From positions 1,674,001-1,738,000 of the forward strand of contig NZ_AP036014.1 of NCBI RefSeq assembly GCF_003402415.2: a stretch of DNA of 64,000 nt, written 5' to 3'. Every line of letters starts with the position of its first letter. Position 1 is the stretch's first letter. Made by a program: the position numbers and the translations under genes. This DNA is from Cupidesulfovibrio sp000226255. Its GTDB lineage: Bacteria > Desulfobacterota > Desulfovibrionia > Desulfovibrionales > Desulfovibrionaceae. The notes under the pieces were generated by a model. It saw only the letters and a list, made by a program, of their open reading frames with translations. It had not been told where the DNA came from and did no database searches. Below, piece after piece: positions 15,576-26,082 of the stretch.

Positions 15576-18500
15576 TTAGGCTATTTCGGTCAGCTTGTCG
15601 GCCTTGCGCAAGTTGACGAGACAGGCCTTGCTTTCGGGAATGGTGGTGTTCGGGTCGTACGCGCCAACGGTAAGGCGGTTGGTGGAGTCACCGCACTTGG
15701 GCGTGGTCCAGCCGTAGGCGAAAGGCATGCCCACGAGATGCACCGTCTTGCCCATGACCGTGAAGGGCCGGATGCGCACGGTGACCATGGCTATGGCCTC
15801 CACGCGCCCGCGCGCGCTTTCCACGATCACGCCGTCGCCGTTGTTGATGCCCTTTTCCTTGGCCAGCTCGTGGCTCATCTCGATGTAGAGCTGAGGCTCG
15901 GCTTCCAGCAGGTTGGGCACGTTGCGCGTTTCGCCGCCGCCGCACCAGTGTTCCGTCAGGCTGTAGGTGGTGAGCACGTACGGGTAGTTGGGGTCGGCCG
16001 CCTTGGCCATCTGGTCCATGTCCGAGGTGTGGAACTTGTACACCGGGCTGGACAGCTGCTTGGAGAACGGGTGGCTGTCCAGCGGGGTTTCCGCGGGTTC
16101 GTAGTGCTCGGGGAAGGGACCGTCCAGCCGCCCCGTTCCGTAGAACTGGGCGTAGCCGTCCTTGTTCATGATGAACGGCAGCTTGCCCTTTTCCTTGTCG
16201 GCCACGGGCGGCCACGGGCCGTCGGGCACGTCGCCGATCCACTTGGAACCGTCCCATTCGATGACGGCGCGCTTCGGGTTGAAGGGCTTGCCGTTCACGT
16301 CCACCGAGGCGCGGTTGTACAGGATGCGCCGGTTCACCGGCCAGCACCACGACCAGTTGGGGAACAGGCCGATGTTGGCCTGCATGGGCGTCTGGCTGGC
16401 GTCACGCTTTTTGGACTTGTTGCCGGCTTCTTCGGTGAAGCTGCCAGCGTACAGCCAGTTCAGCGACGAGGTTGTGCCGTCGTCCTTCAGTTGGGCGAAG
16501 GCAGGCACCAGTTGCCCGCGCTTGTATTCCTTGTCGCCGATCTTGGTGTCGGCCCAGAAGAAGCCGTTGATGCGGCGAGTCCATTCTTCCGGTTCGAACT
16601 TTTCGGTCCAGTGCAGCTTCTGGACGGGGTCGGGCAGGGTGCCGCCCTCCTTCCGGTACAGGTCGCGGATCTTGTTGACCAGCGGCACGAAGATGTCGGC
16701 GAAGTTGCGGGCCTGTCCGCCCGGCTCCACCGCCTTGTCGAACCACTGCAACCAGCGGCCGCTGTTGCTGATGGTGCCCGCTTTTTCGATGCGGTGGGCG
16801 GACGGCAGCAGGAAGACCTCGGTCTTCTTGGTCTTGGGATCAACGCCGGGGCGCTGCCAGTTGTCCGTGGTTTCCGAGTTGTGCAACTCGGAGCAGACCA
16901 GCCAGTCCAGCTTGTCCAGCGCCGCGCGCATCTTGTTGGTGTTGGAGAAGCTGTTCATGGGGTTGACCCCGAAGATGAACCCGCCCTTCATCTTGTCATG
17001 GTACATCTTGTCCATGACGTACATGTACGAGTAGTCCACGCCGGGTTCGAGCTTCGGCAGGTAGTCGTAGCAGAAGTCGTTTTCGGGCGTGGCAGCGTCG
17101 CCGTACCAGCCCTTCAGCTGGCTGACCACGTACTTGGGCCGGTTGCCCCACCAGTTGGCGCTGTTCTTCAGCGTGGTGACCGGGGTGTTGGCCTTCTGGT
17201 ATTCTGCCAGGCTCTGCAGCGGAGCCGAGGGCATGGGGTTGTAACCCGGCAGGATGTGGTACAGCAGCGCGTGGTCGGTGGAACCCTGCACGTTGGGTTC
17301 GCCGCGCAGGGCGTTGATGCCGCCGCCCGCGATGCCGATGTTGCCCAGCAGCAGCTGGATGAGCGTGGAGGTGCGGATGTTCTGCACGCCCACGGTGTGC
17401 TGGGTCCAGCCCAGCGCGTACAGGATGGTGCCCGCCTTGTCCGGCGTGCCGGTGGCGCAGAACGCGTCGTACACGCGCAGCAGGTTTTCTTCAGACACGC
17501 CCGTGACGTCCGAGACGTTCTTCAGCGTGTAGCGTTCGTAGTGCTTCTTCATCAGGTTGAAGACGCACCGTTCGTTCTTCAGGGTTTCATCGATGACCGG
17601 ACCGCCGTCGGGACCCTTTTCAAAGGCCCACTTGGACTGGTCGTACTTGCGGGTCTTGGGGTCGTACCCGCTGAAGACGCCCTCGTTGAAGGCATAGTCC
17701 TTGCCCACGACAAAGGCGGCGTTGGTGTAGTTGAAGACGTAATCCTTGAAGTAGAGTTCCTTTTCAAGGATGTGCTTCACCATGCCGCCCAGGAAGGCGA
17801 TGTCCGTGCCCGAACGCAGGGGCACGTGGAAGTCGCACCGGGCGGACGTGCGGGAGAACTTGGGGTCCACGTGCATGAGCACTGCCCCGTTGTCCTTGGC
17901 CCGCATGATCCACTTGAAGGCGACAGGATGGTGTTCCGCGGCATTGCTGCCGATAATGAGCACTGCATCGCTATTCTTGATATCGATCCAGTGGTTCGTC
18001 ATAGCCCCGCGACCGAACGACTCTGCCAGAGCCGCAACAGTGGGACTGTGTCAGACCCGGGCCTGGTGGTCCATATGGACAACACCCAGGCCGCGCATGG
18101 CTTGATGGATGACGGCGCATTCCTCGTTGGAGGCGTGCGACGTGCCCATCATGAAAATGGATTCAAGGCGGTTGACGGTCTGGCCCTTTTCGTTCTTGAG
18201 GATCATGTCCTTGTCGCGGGCGTCCTTTACGCGGCGCGCGATCTGGTTCAGGGTCCAGTCCCAGTCCTTTTCCACCCACTTGTCGCTGAACGGAGCGCGG
18301 TACATCGGCTTCGTCAGGCGGTGCGGGTTGGTGTACATGGAGAACAGGGCGGCGCCCTTGGCGCACAGCGCCCCTTCGTTCACGGGGAAGTCGGGGTCGC
18401 CTTCGGTCGAAACGAGCTTGCCGTTGCGCACGTAGGCGATGATCTGACAACAGACGGAACAGAAGGGGCAGACGCTGCCCACTTCCTTCGCGCCCTCGAT

Positions 18501-18617
18501 CTTGAGCTTGCTGGCATACGCCTGCGCTTCAGCAAGATCGAACCCAAGCTGGCCGAGCGAAAGGCCGACAGCGCCCACGCCCACAAGCTTGAGAAAACTC
18601 CGCCGCGTAGTTTTCAT
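15576..18617 (-). CDS. fdhA: formate dehydrogenase alpha subunit, selenocysteine-containing
   Basis: Catalytic subunit (1013 aa) oxidising formate to CO2 at a Mo/W bis-pterin centre. A twin-arginine signal (TRRSFLKLVGVGAVGLSLG) directs folded export. A [4Fe-4S] site follows (CPFCSVCC with a later Cys in GALCAKG). The frame contains one TGA at 18051-18053; flanking residues DHQARV and HSPTVAALAESFGRGA are those around Sec in this family, so it encodes selenocysteine near residue 189. The start ATG 18617 has AAGGAGAGG upstream. Conserved later parts include WGNRPKYVVSQLKGWYGDAA and GGGETRNVPNLLEAEPQLY. It heads the operon. A gene caller that ignores Sec will split this gene in two. Confidence 0.95.
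18012..18053 (-). promoter_or_regulatory. UGA selenocysteine codon and candidate SECIS hairpin
   Basis: TGA at 18051-18053 is the Sec codon. In bacteria the SECIS lies directly 3' of it. On the minus strand the next 40 bases can fold with an apical stem GGCUCU/AGAGUC closing a small GG-containing loop, at a distance typical of bacterial SECIS. The pairing was judged by eye. Confidence 0.7.
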
Positions 18618-19397
18618 GATCCTCTCCTTGTTATGGCCCTTCACACACCGGAGATGGCCGGTGGCCCCTCCTTGCAGGGTCCGTAGACCATGCAGAATCC
18701 GTCGAACCGTGCGCGCGGCCGTGCGCGCTTTCCCCTTGCGGGGCGGGGAAACGACACGATGCCGCCGGGCGCGTACGGGAGGCGACGCCGTTGCGGTTCC
18801 GCAGGCCCACTGGTCAATCGCGTGCGCCTGCTTCGGCTGCGCGCGGTCGGTACGACCCCTCGGTTCTGCGGGGATGATGGCCCGGAGCCAACTCCGCATC
18901 GTATCTTTGCGGTCACCATAACAGAAATTTGGGCGATTACAAGAAAATATTAATACAAATCGGATAGTTAAATGCAGCATATGCGCAGATTTTGTCACGG
19001 GACAAGAGATGCTGTTGTCGTCTTTGGTGCTTTAGAGTTATTATTAGTGATAATTTATCGATATTTGACGTTTTATGTTGTTATCCGCTGTTTTTATCGC
19101 CAAGAATTGCCTGAAAATACTAAAAGTAACCCATGCTATGGATGATCCTAGCCTGATATAGGCTGTCACTCCGGATGGTTGTTTAGGAGATGATGTGTTG
19201 TTTCTGTAACATGGTGTCATGTTTTAATTAACATTAAGCGTGCGTTGACCGTGACATGCCAGGGCTGATACATATCCAAGCTAGGAGTGCCTGCATACCC
19301 AGTCCGGCCATGCCCTTCTCTTTGCGTCCGAGAGGGCTCCACACACGACTGCGGCAACGCCGGAATGCTGCCTGTCCCTTCACGGGAGCAGAAGCAC
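18618..19397. promoter_or_regulatory. 780-bp divergent intergenic region, AT-rich core
   Basis: Separates fdhA (-) from the MoeA-like gene (+). The part next to fdhA is GC-rich without a credible gene. From about 18920 to 19260 it is strongly AT-rich, unlike the rest of the window, and should hold both promoters. Dyads seen there are ATTAT-N5-ATAAT (19040-19054) and AGCCT-GATAT-AGGCT (19150-19164). I could not identify a convincing sigma-54 site by eye. Confidence 0.55.
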
Positions 19398-20441
19398 ATG
19401 CAAGGTCACGAGCACGATCTTTCGATCGTACCGGTCCACGATGCCGTGGGCATGATGCTGTGTCATGACATGACGCGCATCGTGCCCGGCGTCGAAAAGG
19501 GGCCGGGGTTCCGCAAGGGGCACATCATCGCCCCCGAGGACATTCCCCTCCTTCTGCAAATGGGGAAGGAGCACGTCTACGCCCTGCGCCTTGGCGCGGG
19601 CCAACTGCACGAAGACGATGCCGCCATGCGTCTGGCGCGCGCCGTCGGCGGTGCGGGCGTGGCCCCCGATGCCAAATGCGAGGGGCGTGTCAACCTCATC
19701 GCCGAGCACGACGGGCTGCTGCACGTCGATGTTCCCGCCCTGGGCCGCCTGAACGGCCTGGGCGAGCTTGCCGTGTCCACGCTGCACGGCCTGTGCGCGG
19801 TGCGCGCGGGCCAGATGGTGGCGGGCATGCGCGTCATCCCCCTTGTCGTCCACGAACGGTTGCTGCACGAAGCCGAACGCGCCCTTGACGGTGCGCCGGT
19901 GGTTTCCGTGCTGCCCTTCCGCCGTGCCCGCGTGGGCATGGTGACCACGGGCAGCGAGGTGTTCCACGGCCGCATACAGGACAAGTTCGGCCCCGTGGTG
20001 CGCCGCAAGTTCGCCGAACTCGGCAGCGAGGTGGTGCGCCAGGTGCTGGTGGCCGACGACCGCGAGGCCACGGCGCGGGCCATCCGCGAATTGGTTGACG
20101 AAGGGGCGGACATGGTCGTCGTCACCGGCGGCATGTCCGTGGACCCAGACGATCAGACCCCGGCGGGCATCAGGGCCGCCGGGGCGCGTGTCGTCGCCTA
20201 CGGGGCCCCGGTGCTGCCGGGCTCCATGTTCATGCTGGCGTATCTCGGCGAGGTGCCCGTCATGGGCCTTCCCGGGTGTGTCATGTACCACCGGGCGTCG
20301 ATATTCGACCTGGTGGCGCCCCGGCTGCTGGCCGGGCTTGCCGTCACCAGGGAGGACATCACCGCGCTCGGCCATGGCGGCCTGTGCCTCGGCTGCCAGG
20401 AATGCCGGTATCCCGCCTGCCCGTTCGGCAAGGGGGCGTAG
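19398..20441 (+). CDS. MoeA-like molybdopterin-binding protein
   Basis: A 347-aa protein with a MoaB/MogA-type molybdopterin-binding fold in its second half (RARVGMVTTGSEVFHGR, VVVTGGMSVDPDDQTPAG, PVMGLPGCVMYH). The first 160 residues lack the full MoeA domain set. The C-terminus has four Cys in CLGCQECRYPACPFGKG, a probable metal site. The start ATG 19398 has GGAG about 9 bases upstream and gives MQGHEHDLSIVPVHDAVG; the open frame further left is unlike the family. Placed 137 bp before mop, it probably supplies or handles the cofactor of that enzyme. It could instead be a sensor of free cofactor. Confidence 0.8.
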   Translation: MQGHEHDLSIVPVHDAVGMMLCHDMTRIVPGVEKGPGFRKGHIIAPEDIPLLLQMGKEHVYALRLGAGQLHEDDAAMRLARAVGGAGVAPDAKCEGRVNLIAEHDGLLHVDVPALGRLNGLGELAVSTLHGLCAVRAGQMVAGMRVIPLVVHERLLHEAERALDGAPVVSVLPFRRARVGMVTTGSEVFHGRIQDKFGPVVRRKFAELGSEVVRQVLVADDREATARAIRELVDEGADMVVVTGGMSVDPDDQTPAGIRAAGARVVAYGAPVLPGSMFMLAYLGEVPVMGLPGCVMYHRASIFDLVAPRLLAGLAVTREDITALGHGGLCLGCQECRYPACPFGKGA

Positions 20442-20578
20442 CCCCGCCGGACCGGCGGAACGGGAGGGGCGGCGGCCAGCCGCCCATGCAGGAAAGGGCG
20501 AACCATTCGCCCGCGACGGATTGGGCGGCATGCCCGCCCGCGCAACATGCAACGGACAGATCCACGGAGGCCAGGCTC

Positions 20579-23296
20579 ATGATCAACAAGCATTTTATCG
20601 TCAACGGCATACCCCGCAACCTCGTCGTCGATCCGGAAGCGACGCTGGCGGACGTGCTGCGCGGCCAACTGCTGCTCACCGGCGTCAAGGTGGGTTGCGG
20701 CGAAGGGCAGTGCGGCGCGTGCAGCGTCATCCTTGACGGCAAGGTGGTGCGTTCGTGTGCGTACAAGATGCGCCGCCTGCCCGACGGCGCATCGGTGACC
20801 ACCATCGAGGGCGTGGGCAGCCCCGACTGCCTGCACCCGCTGCAGCTGGCCTGGGCGGCCCACGGCGGCGCGCAGTGCGGCTTCTGCGCGCCGGGGTTCA
20901 TCGTTTCGGCAAAGCAGTTGCTGGAAGAGAACAAGAGCCCCAGCCGCGACGACGTGCGCGACTGGTTCCAGAAGCACCGCAACGTCTGCCGCTGCACCGG
21001 CTACAAGCCTCTGGTCGATGCGGTGATGGACGCCGCAAAGGTGCTGCGCGGCGAAATGAAAGCCGACGCCCTCGCCTTCAAGATTCCCGCAGATGGTCGC
21101 ATCTGGGGAACCAAGTACCCCCGCCCCTCCGCCATTGCCAAGGTAACGGGCACCTGCGACTACGGTGCGGACCTGGGCCTGAAAATGCCCTCCGATGCGC
21201 TGCACCTTGCGTTGGTGCAGGCGGAAGTGTCGCATGCCAAGATCCTGTCCATCGACACCGCCGAAGCGCAGAAGATGCCCGGCGTGCACAGCGTGCTCAC
21301 CCACAAGGACGTCAAGGGCAAGAACCGCATCACCGGCCTGATCACCTTCCCCTCCAACAAGGGCGACGGCTGGGACCGGCCCATCCTGTGCGACGAGAAG
21401 GTGTTCCAGTACGGTGACGCCATCGCCATCGTCTGCGCCGACAGCGAAAAGCACGCCCGCGCCGCCGCCGAAAAGGTGAAGGTGCAACTGGAAGAACTGC
21501 CCGCCTACATGAGCGCTCCGGCCGCCATGGCCGAAGACGCCATGGAAATCCACCCCGGCACCCCCAACGTGTACTTCACCCAGAACATCGCCAAGGGCGC
21601 GGACACCAAGCCCATCTTCGACGGGGCCGACGTGGTGGTGGAAGGCGACTACTACGTAAGCCGCCAGCCGCACCTGCCCATCGAGCCGGACGTGGGCTTC
21701 GCCTACACCGACGGCGAAGGCCGCCTGGTCATCCACTCCAAGTCCATCGGCCTGCACCTGCACCTGTACATGATCGCCCCCGGCCTTGGCCTTGAACCGG
21801 AAAAGATCGTCATGGTGCAGAACCCCACGGGCGGCACCTTCGGCTACAAGTTCAGCCCCACCATGGAAGCCCTGGTGGGCGTTGCGGCCATGGCCACCGG
21901 CCGCCCGGTGCACCTGCGCTACAACTATCGCCAGCAGCAGAACTACACCGGCAAGCGCTCGCCGTTCTTCGTCAACGCACGCTACGCCGCGGACAAGACC
22001 GGCAAGATCAAGGCCATGGAAACCGACTGGACCGTGGACCACGGCCCGTATTCCGAGTTCGGCGACCTTTTGACCCTGCGCGGCGCGCAGTTCGGGGGCG
22101 CGGGCTACGGCATCGCCAACATCCGGGGCCAGGGCCGCACAGTGTGCACCAACCATGCTTGGGGGGCCGCCTTCCGGGGCTACGGCGCGCCGGAAATCGA
22201 GTTCCCGACCGAAGTGCTGATGGACGAACTGGCCGAAAAGCTGGGCATGGACCCGCTGGAACTGCGCTACCTGAACGTCTACCGCAAGGGCGACACCAAC
22301 CCCACCGGGCAGGACCCGGAAGTGTACAGCCTGCCGGAAATGATCGATATCCTGCGGCCCAAGTACAAGGCGGCGCTGGATGCGGCCAAGGCCGGTTCCA
22401 CGGCGGCGGTCAAGAAGGGCGTGGGCGTTTCCGTGGGCGTGTACGGCTGCGGCCTTGACGGGCCGGATACCTCGGAAGCCGATGCCGAACTGAACCCCGA
22501 CGGCACCGTGACCATCTACAACTGCTGGGAAGACCACGGCCAGGGCGCGGACATGGGCAGCCTGGGCACCGCCCACGAGGCGCTGCGTCCGCTGGGCATC
22601 GCGCCGGAGAACATCCGCCTGGTGCTCAACGACACCAGCAAGGCGCCCAACAGCGGCCCGGCGGGCGGCAGCCGGTCGCAGTACGTCACCGGCAACGCCG
22701 TGCGCGTGGCCTGCGAAAACCTGGTGGAAGCCATGCGCAAGCCCGGCGGCTTCCGCACCTACCAGGAAATGGTAGACCAGAAGATCGCCACCAAGCATCG
22801 CGGCGCATGGACGGCGGCGGGCACCCACTGCGATGAAAACGCGCAGGGCAAGCCCTTCACCTCCTACATGTACGGCGTGTTCATGGCCGAAGTGGCCGTG
22901 GAACTGGCCACCGGCAAGACCACGGTGGACAAGCTGACCCTGGTGGCCGACATCGGCAAGGTCTGCAACAAACTGGTCACCGACGGCCAGTTGTACGGCG
23001 GCCTGGCTCAAGGCGTGGGCCTGGCCCTGTCCGAGGACTACGAGGACCTCAAGAAGCACGCCACCATGGCGGGCGCAGGCGTTCCGTACATCAAGGACAT
23101 TCCCGACAACATCGAACTGATCTACGTGGAAACCCCGCGCGGCGACGGTCCCTTCGGTGCGTCGGGCGTGGGCGAGCTGCCACTCAGCGCGCCGCACGCG
23201 TCCATCATCAACGGCATCTACCACGCCTGCGGCGTGCGCATTCGCCATCTGCCCGCCCTGCCTGAAAAGGTGCTGGCAGGCCTGAAAGGCGCGTAA
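20579..23296 (+). CDS. mop: aldehyde oxidoreductase (xanthine oxidase family, Mo-MCD)
   Basis: Oxidises aldehydes to carboxylic acids; 905 aa, close along its whole length to D. gigas aldehyde oxidoreductase (907 aa). The plant-type [2Fe-2S] domain has Cys40, 45, 48 and 60 (GCGEGQCGACSV). The second [2Fe-2S] domain has CGFC near residue 100 and CRC near 137-139. Molybdenum-domain motifs include GGTFGYKFSPT, AFRGYGAPE, AGGSRSQYVTGNAVRVAC, and the catalytic Glu in GASGVGELPLS. There is no FAD domain and no signal peptide, as in the D. gigas enzyme. ACGGAGG precedes the ATG. Family members carry molybdopterin cytosine dinucleotide, which fits the MocA-like and XdhC genes downstream. Confidence 0.96.
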   Translation: MINKHFIVNGIPRNLVVDPEATLADVLRGQLLLTGVKVGCGEGQCGACSVILDGKVVRSCAYKMRRLPDGASVTTIEGVGSPDCLHPLQLAWAAHGGAQCGFCAPGFIVSAKQLLEENKSPSRDDVRDWFQKHRNVCRCTGYKPLVDAVMDAAKVLRGEMKADALAFKIPADGRIWGTKYPRPSAIAKVTGTCDYGADLGLKMPSDALHLALVQAEVSHAKILSIDTAEAQKMPGVHSVLTHKDVKGKNRITGLITFPSNKGDGWDRPILCDEKVFQYGDAIAIVCADSEKHARAAAEKVKVQLEELPAYMSAPAAMAEDAMEIHPGTPNVYFTQNIAKGADTKPIFDGADVVVEGDYYVSRQPHLPIEPDVGFAYTDGEGRLVIHSKSIGLHLHLYMIAPGLGLEPEKIVMVQNPTGGTFGYKFSPTMEALVGVAAMATGRPVHLRYNYRQQQNYTGKRSPFFVNARYAADKTGKIKAMETDWTVDHGPYSEFGDLLTLRGAQFGGAGYGIANIRGQGRTVCTNHAWGAAFRGYGAPEIEFPTEVLMDELAEKLGMDPLELRYLNVYRKGDTNPTGQDPEVYSLPEMIDILRPKYKAALDAAKAGSTAAVKKGVGVSVGVYGCGLDGPDTSEADAELNPDGTVTIYNCWEDHGQGADMGSLGTAHEALRPLGIAPENIRLVLNDTSKAPNSGPAGGSRSQYVTGNAVRVACENLVEAMRKPGGFRTYQEMVDQKIATKHRGAWTAAGTHCDENAQGKPFTSYMYGVFMAEVAVELATGKTTVDKLTLVADIGKVCNKLVTDGQLYGGLAQGVGLALSEDYEDLKKHATMAGAGVPYIKDIPDNIELIYVETPRGDGPFGASGVGELPLSAPHASIINGIYHACGVRIRHLPALPEKVLAGLKGA

Positions 23297-23409
23297 GACG
23301 TAAGGAACACGGCCCCGGGGTGGACGCGCTCCGCCCCGGGGCATCATTTTTCGGTGCGTGGGGTTATGCCGCACGCTCCGGCCGCCTGGTCAGAAAGGGG
23401 AGGCACGGC

Positions 23410-26082
23410 ATGGACCAGACCCCGCTGCGCGACTGGGAGTCGCGCTGCATACAGGAAGAACCGCCCCGCTGCCAGGCGGCGTGCCCGCTGCACGTGGATG
23501 CGCGCGCCTTTCTGGGACATGCGGCGGAAGGCCGCTGGCGCGAGGCGCGCGGCGTGCTGGAACGTATCATGCCCCTGCCTGGCGTGCTGGCCCGGCTGTG
23601 CGAGGCCCCGTGCGAAGCGGCCTGCCTGCGCGGCGAGGTTGGCGGGGCCATTGCCGTGGGCGCGCTGGAGCGGGCCTGCGCCGCGCTGTCCGCCCCGGCG
23701 GCGGACCCGCGCCCCCTGCCGGGCCGCGGGCTGCGCGCCGCCGTGCTGGGCGGCGGACTGGCCGCGTTGACCGTGGTCTGGGACCTGGCGAAGAAGGGGC
23801 ATGCGGTGACCCTGGCCGGGTGGCTGGAAGACAGCGGAGAGCATGGGGGCGAGAGCGATCCCCGGCTGGCCGCCGCTGGCCGCCTTGCCGCCATCCCCCC
23901 GGATGTGCTGCCGCCGGATGCCCTGCGCAAGGAACTGGACCGGCTGGCCGGACTCAAAGTGCGCTTTGCCGCGCCGGTCGCCCCCACGACGGCGGTGCTG
24001 GAAGAGATGCGCGCCGCGCACGGGGCGGTGTTCGTGGCGTGGAGCCCGGCTGCCGCCAGTGCGCTGCACCTGCCGGGCCGCGACCGGTGCGACGCGCTGA
24101 CCCTGGCCCACCCCGACCTGCCCGGCGTATTTTGCGGCGGCTGGCCCGTGCGCGGTTCGGCAGATGCGCCGCGTTGCATCGACGAGGCGGCCGATGGCCG
24201 TCATGCCGCCACGTCCATGGACCGGCATCTTACCGGCGTGTCGCTGGCGGCGGGCCGCGAGCGGCAGGGGCCGTTCGAGACGCGGCTGTTCACCAGTCTG
24301 GAAGGCGTGGAGACGGTGGCGCCCGTGGCGCTGCCCGCGCAGCCGCTCGCAGGGGAGGGTGGAGCAGCAGGTAACGGCAACGACGAGGGCGATCCCGCGC
24401 CAGACGTCGCATACATGGCCGAAGCCGCCCGTTGCCTGCAATGCCAGTGTCTGGAATGCGTCAAGGTGTGCCCGTACCTCGAAAAGTATGGTGAATACCC
24501 CAAAAAGCACGCCCGACGCATTTACAACAACCTGTCCATCGTCAAGGGCGTGCATCAGGCCAACCGGTTCATCAACTCATGCAGCCTGTGCGGACTGTGC
24601 GGCACGGTGTGCCCCACCGGGTTCGACATGGCCCCGCTGTGCCACGAGGCGCGGCGTACCCTGGTGCATGACGGCAAGATGCCGCCCTCCACTCACGAAT
24701 TCGCGTTGGACGACATGGCCTTCAGCAACGGGCCGCATGCCGCGCTGCTGCGCGCCCCGGCTGGGGCGGAGACCTGCGCGTGGCTGTTCCTGCCCGGTTG
24801 TCAGCTTGCGGCGTCCGCACCGGACAGGGTGGCGCAGGTGTGGGGCATGGTGGCCGACCGACTGCCCGGCGGCACGGGCATCGCCCTGCGCTGCTGCGGC
24901 GCGCCCGCATTGTGGGCCGGGCGCGACGACCTGGCCGCTGCCGCCGCCGAGGAACTGCGCCACGGCTGGGAAGCCATGGGCCGTCCCACGCTGGTGGTGG
25001 GGTGTCCGTCCTGCGCCACCACGTTGCGTACGCTGCTGCCCGATCTGCCCCAGACCATGCTGTGGACCGTGCTGGCGGAATACGGCGTTGACGGGCTGAA
25101 GATGCCCGCACCGGCTGCGCTGACCCTGCACGACCCCTGCGCCGCACGCGAGGACGAACCCCTGCGTGCCACGGTGCGTGGCTTGCTGACCGCGTGTGGG
25201 GTGGCGGTGCACGAGCCGGACCTGACCGGGCACCACACCGAATGTTGCGGCTACGGCGGCCTGATGGCCGAGGCCGACCCAGATTTGGCCCGCACTGTCA
25301 TCCAGCGCAGGGCCGATGCCTCGGACCTGCCCTTTGTCACTTACTGCGCCATGTGCCGCGACCGGCTGGCCGAGGCGGGCAGCTCCGCCAGCCATCTGCT
25401 GGACCTGCTGCTGCCCCCCCTGCCCGGCGGCAATCCGGACCCGGCAGCGCCGGGACCGAACATCACCGCCCGGCAGGAGAACCGCGCCCGTCTGCGCGAC
25501 CGCCTGCTGCGCGAGGCGTACGGCGAAATCCCGTCCGGCGCTTCGCCGGAAGTGGCGTTGCGCATCGGGCCGGACATGCGCGTGGTCATGGAGCGGCGGC
25601 GCATTCTGGATGATGACCTTCGCGGAGCAATCGCCGAAGCCGAACGTGCCGGGCGCTATTTCATCGATGCCGATACCGGTATGCGTCTGGCCTGTTTGCG
25701 CCGGGTGCGCGTTACCCATTGGGTGGGGTACGAGCCCGTGCCCGGTGGAATTGGGGGCGTAGCGGGAGGCAGGGCAGGGGGCGACGACACGCCCGCGTAC
25801 GCCATCCGGCAGGCCTATGCCCACCGCATGGTGCTGCCACAGGGGCCGCCCGCCGGAGGATGGAAGGAATCGCCCCATGAACCGGCCTACCTGCCCGCGT
25901 CCGGCAACTGGACCTGCGCCTGCGGCGGCACGCCGCGCCCGCTTTCGGTGGAACTGACCTACCTTGGCAGCACCTTCAACGTGCGGTTACTGACCTGCCC
26001 GGACTGCGGGCAGGTGCTGGTGGACGAGGCCCTGGCGCTGGGCAAGATGCTGGAAGTGGAACAGTTGCTGGAGGACAAGTGA
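23410..26082 (+). CDS. GltD-like / dicluster ferredoxin / CCG-domain oxidoreductase fusion
   Basis: An 890-aa multidomain redox protein. Residues 1-100 resemble the Fe-S N-terminus of GltD (CQAACPLHVDARAFLGHA, CEAPCEAACLRGE). Residues 110-300 are a shortened nucleotide-binding fold (VLGGGLAALTVVWDLA) that lacks much of the flavin domain. A two-cluster ferredoxin follows (CLQCQCLECVKVCP, CSLCGLCGTVCP). Then come two HdrB-like CCG motifs (LRCCGAP with CPSC; TECCGYGG with CAMC), which in HdrB bind noncubane clusters. The last 60 residues form a small domain with CAC and CPDC. The start ATG 23410 has GGGGAGG. I recall pipelines naming such proteins pyridine nucleotide-disulfide oxidoreductase/dicluster-binding. 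It is probably the redox partner of mop. Confidence 0.8.
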   Translation: MDQTPLRDWESRCIQEEPPRCQAACPLHVDARAFLGHAAEGRWREARGVLERIMPLPGVLARLCEAPCEAACLRGEVGGAIAVGALERACAALSAPAADPRPLPGRGLRAAVLGGGLAALTVVWDLAKKGHAVTLAGWLEDSGEHGGESDPRLAAAGRLAAIPPDVLPPDALRKELDRLAGLKVRFAAPVAPTTAVLEEMRAAHGAVFVAWSPAAASALHLPGRDRCDALTLAHPDLPGVFCGGWPVRGSADAPRCIDEAADGRHAATSMDRHLTGVSLAAGRERQGPFETRLFTSLEGVETVAPVALPAQPLAGEGGAAGNGNDEGDPAPDVAYMAEAARCLQCQCLECVKVCPYLEKYGEYPKKHARRIYNNLSIVKGVHQANRFINSCSLCGLCGTVCPTGFDMAPLCHEARRTLVHDGKMPPSTHEFALDDMAFSNGPHAALLRAPAGAETCAWLFLPGCQLAASAPDRVAQVWGMVADRLPGGTGIALRCCGAPALWAGRDDLAAAAAEELRHGWEAMGRPTLVVGCPSCATTLRTLLPDLPQTMLWTVLAEYGVDGLKMPAPAALTLHDPCAAREDEPLRATVRGLLTACGVAVHEPDLTGHHTECCGYGGLMAEADPDLARTVIQRRADASDLPFVTYCAMCRDRLAEAGSSASHLLDLLLPPLPGGNPDPAAPGPNITARQENRARLRDRLLREAYGEIPSGASPEVALRIGPDMRVVMERRRILDDDLRGAIAEAERAGRYFIDADTGMRLACLRRVRVTHWVGYEPVPGGIGGVAGGRAGGDDTPAYAIRQAYAHRMVLPQGPPAGGWKESPHEPAYLPASGNWTCACGGTPRPLSVELTYLGSTFNVRLLTCPDCGQVLVDEALALGKMLEVEQLLEDK

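Noticed and set aside
18001..18060. Frameshift or pseudogene in fdhA
   Set aside because: Both halves are in one frame and the only interruption is a UGA at the known selenocysteine position.
15534..18686. A 1050-codon plus-strand open frame over the formate dehydrogenase operon
   Set aside because: The minus strand carries unmistakable formate dehydrogenase subunits. The plus frame is Val/His/Gly-rich noise and lacks a ribosome site.
20198..23374. A 1058-codon minus-strand open frame opposite mop
   Set aside because: Shadow of mop, which aligns to the D. gigas enzyme from end to end.
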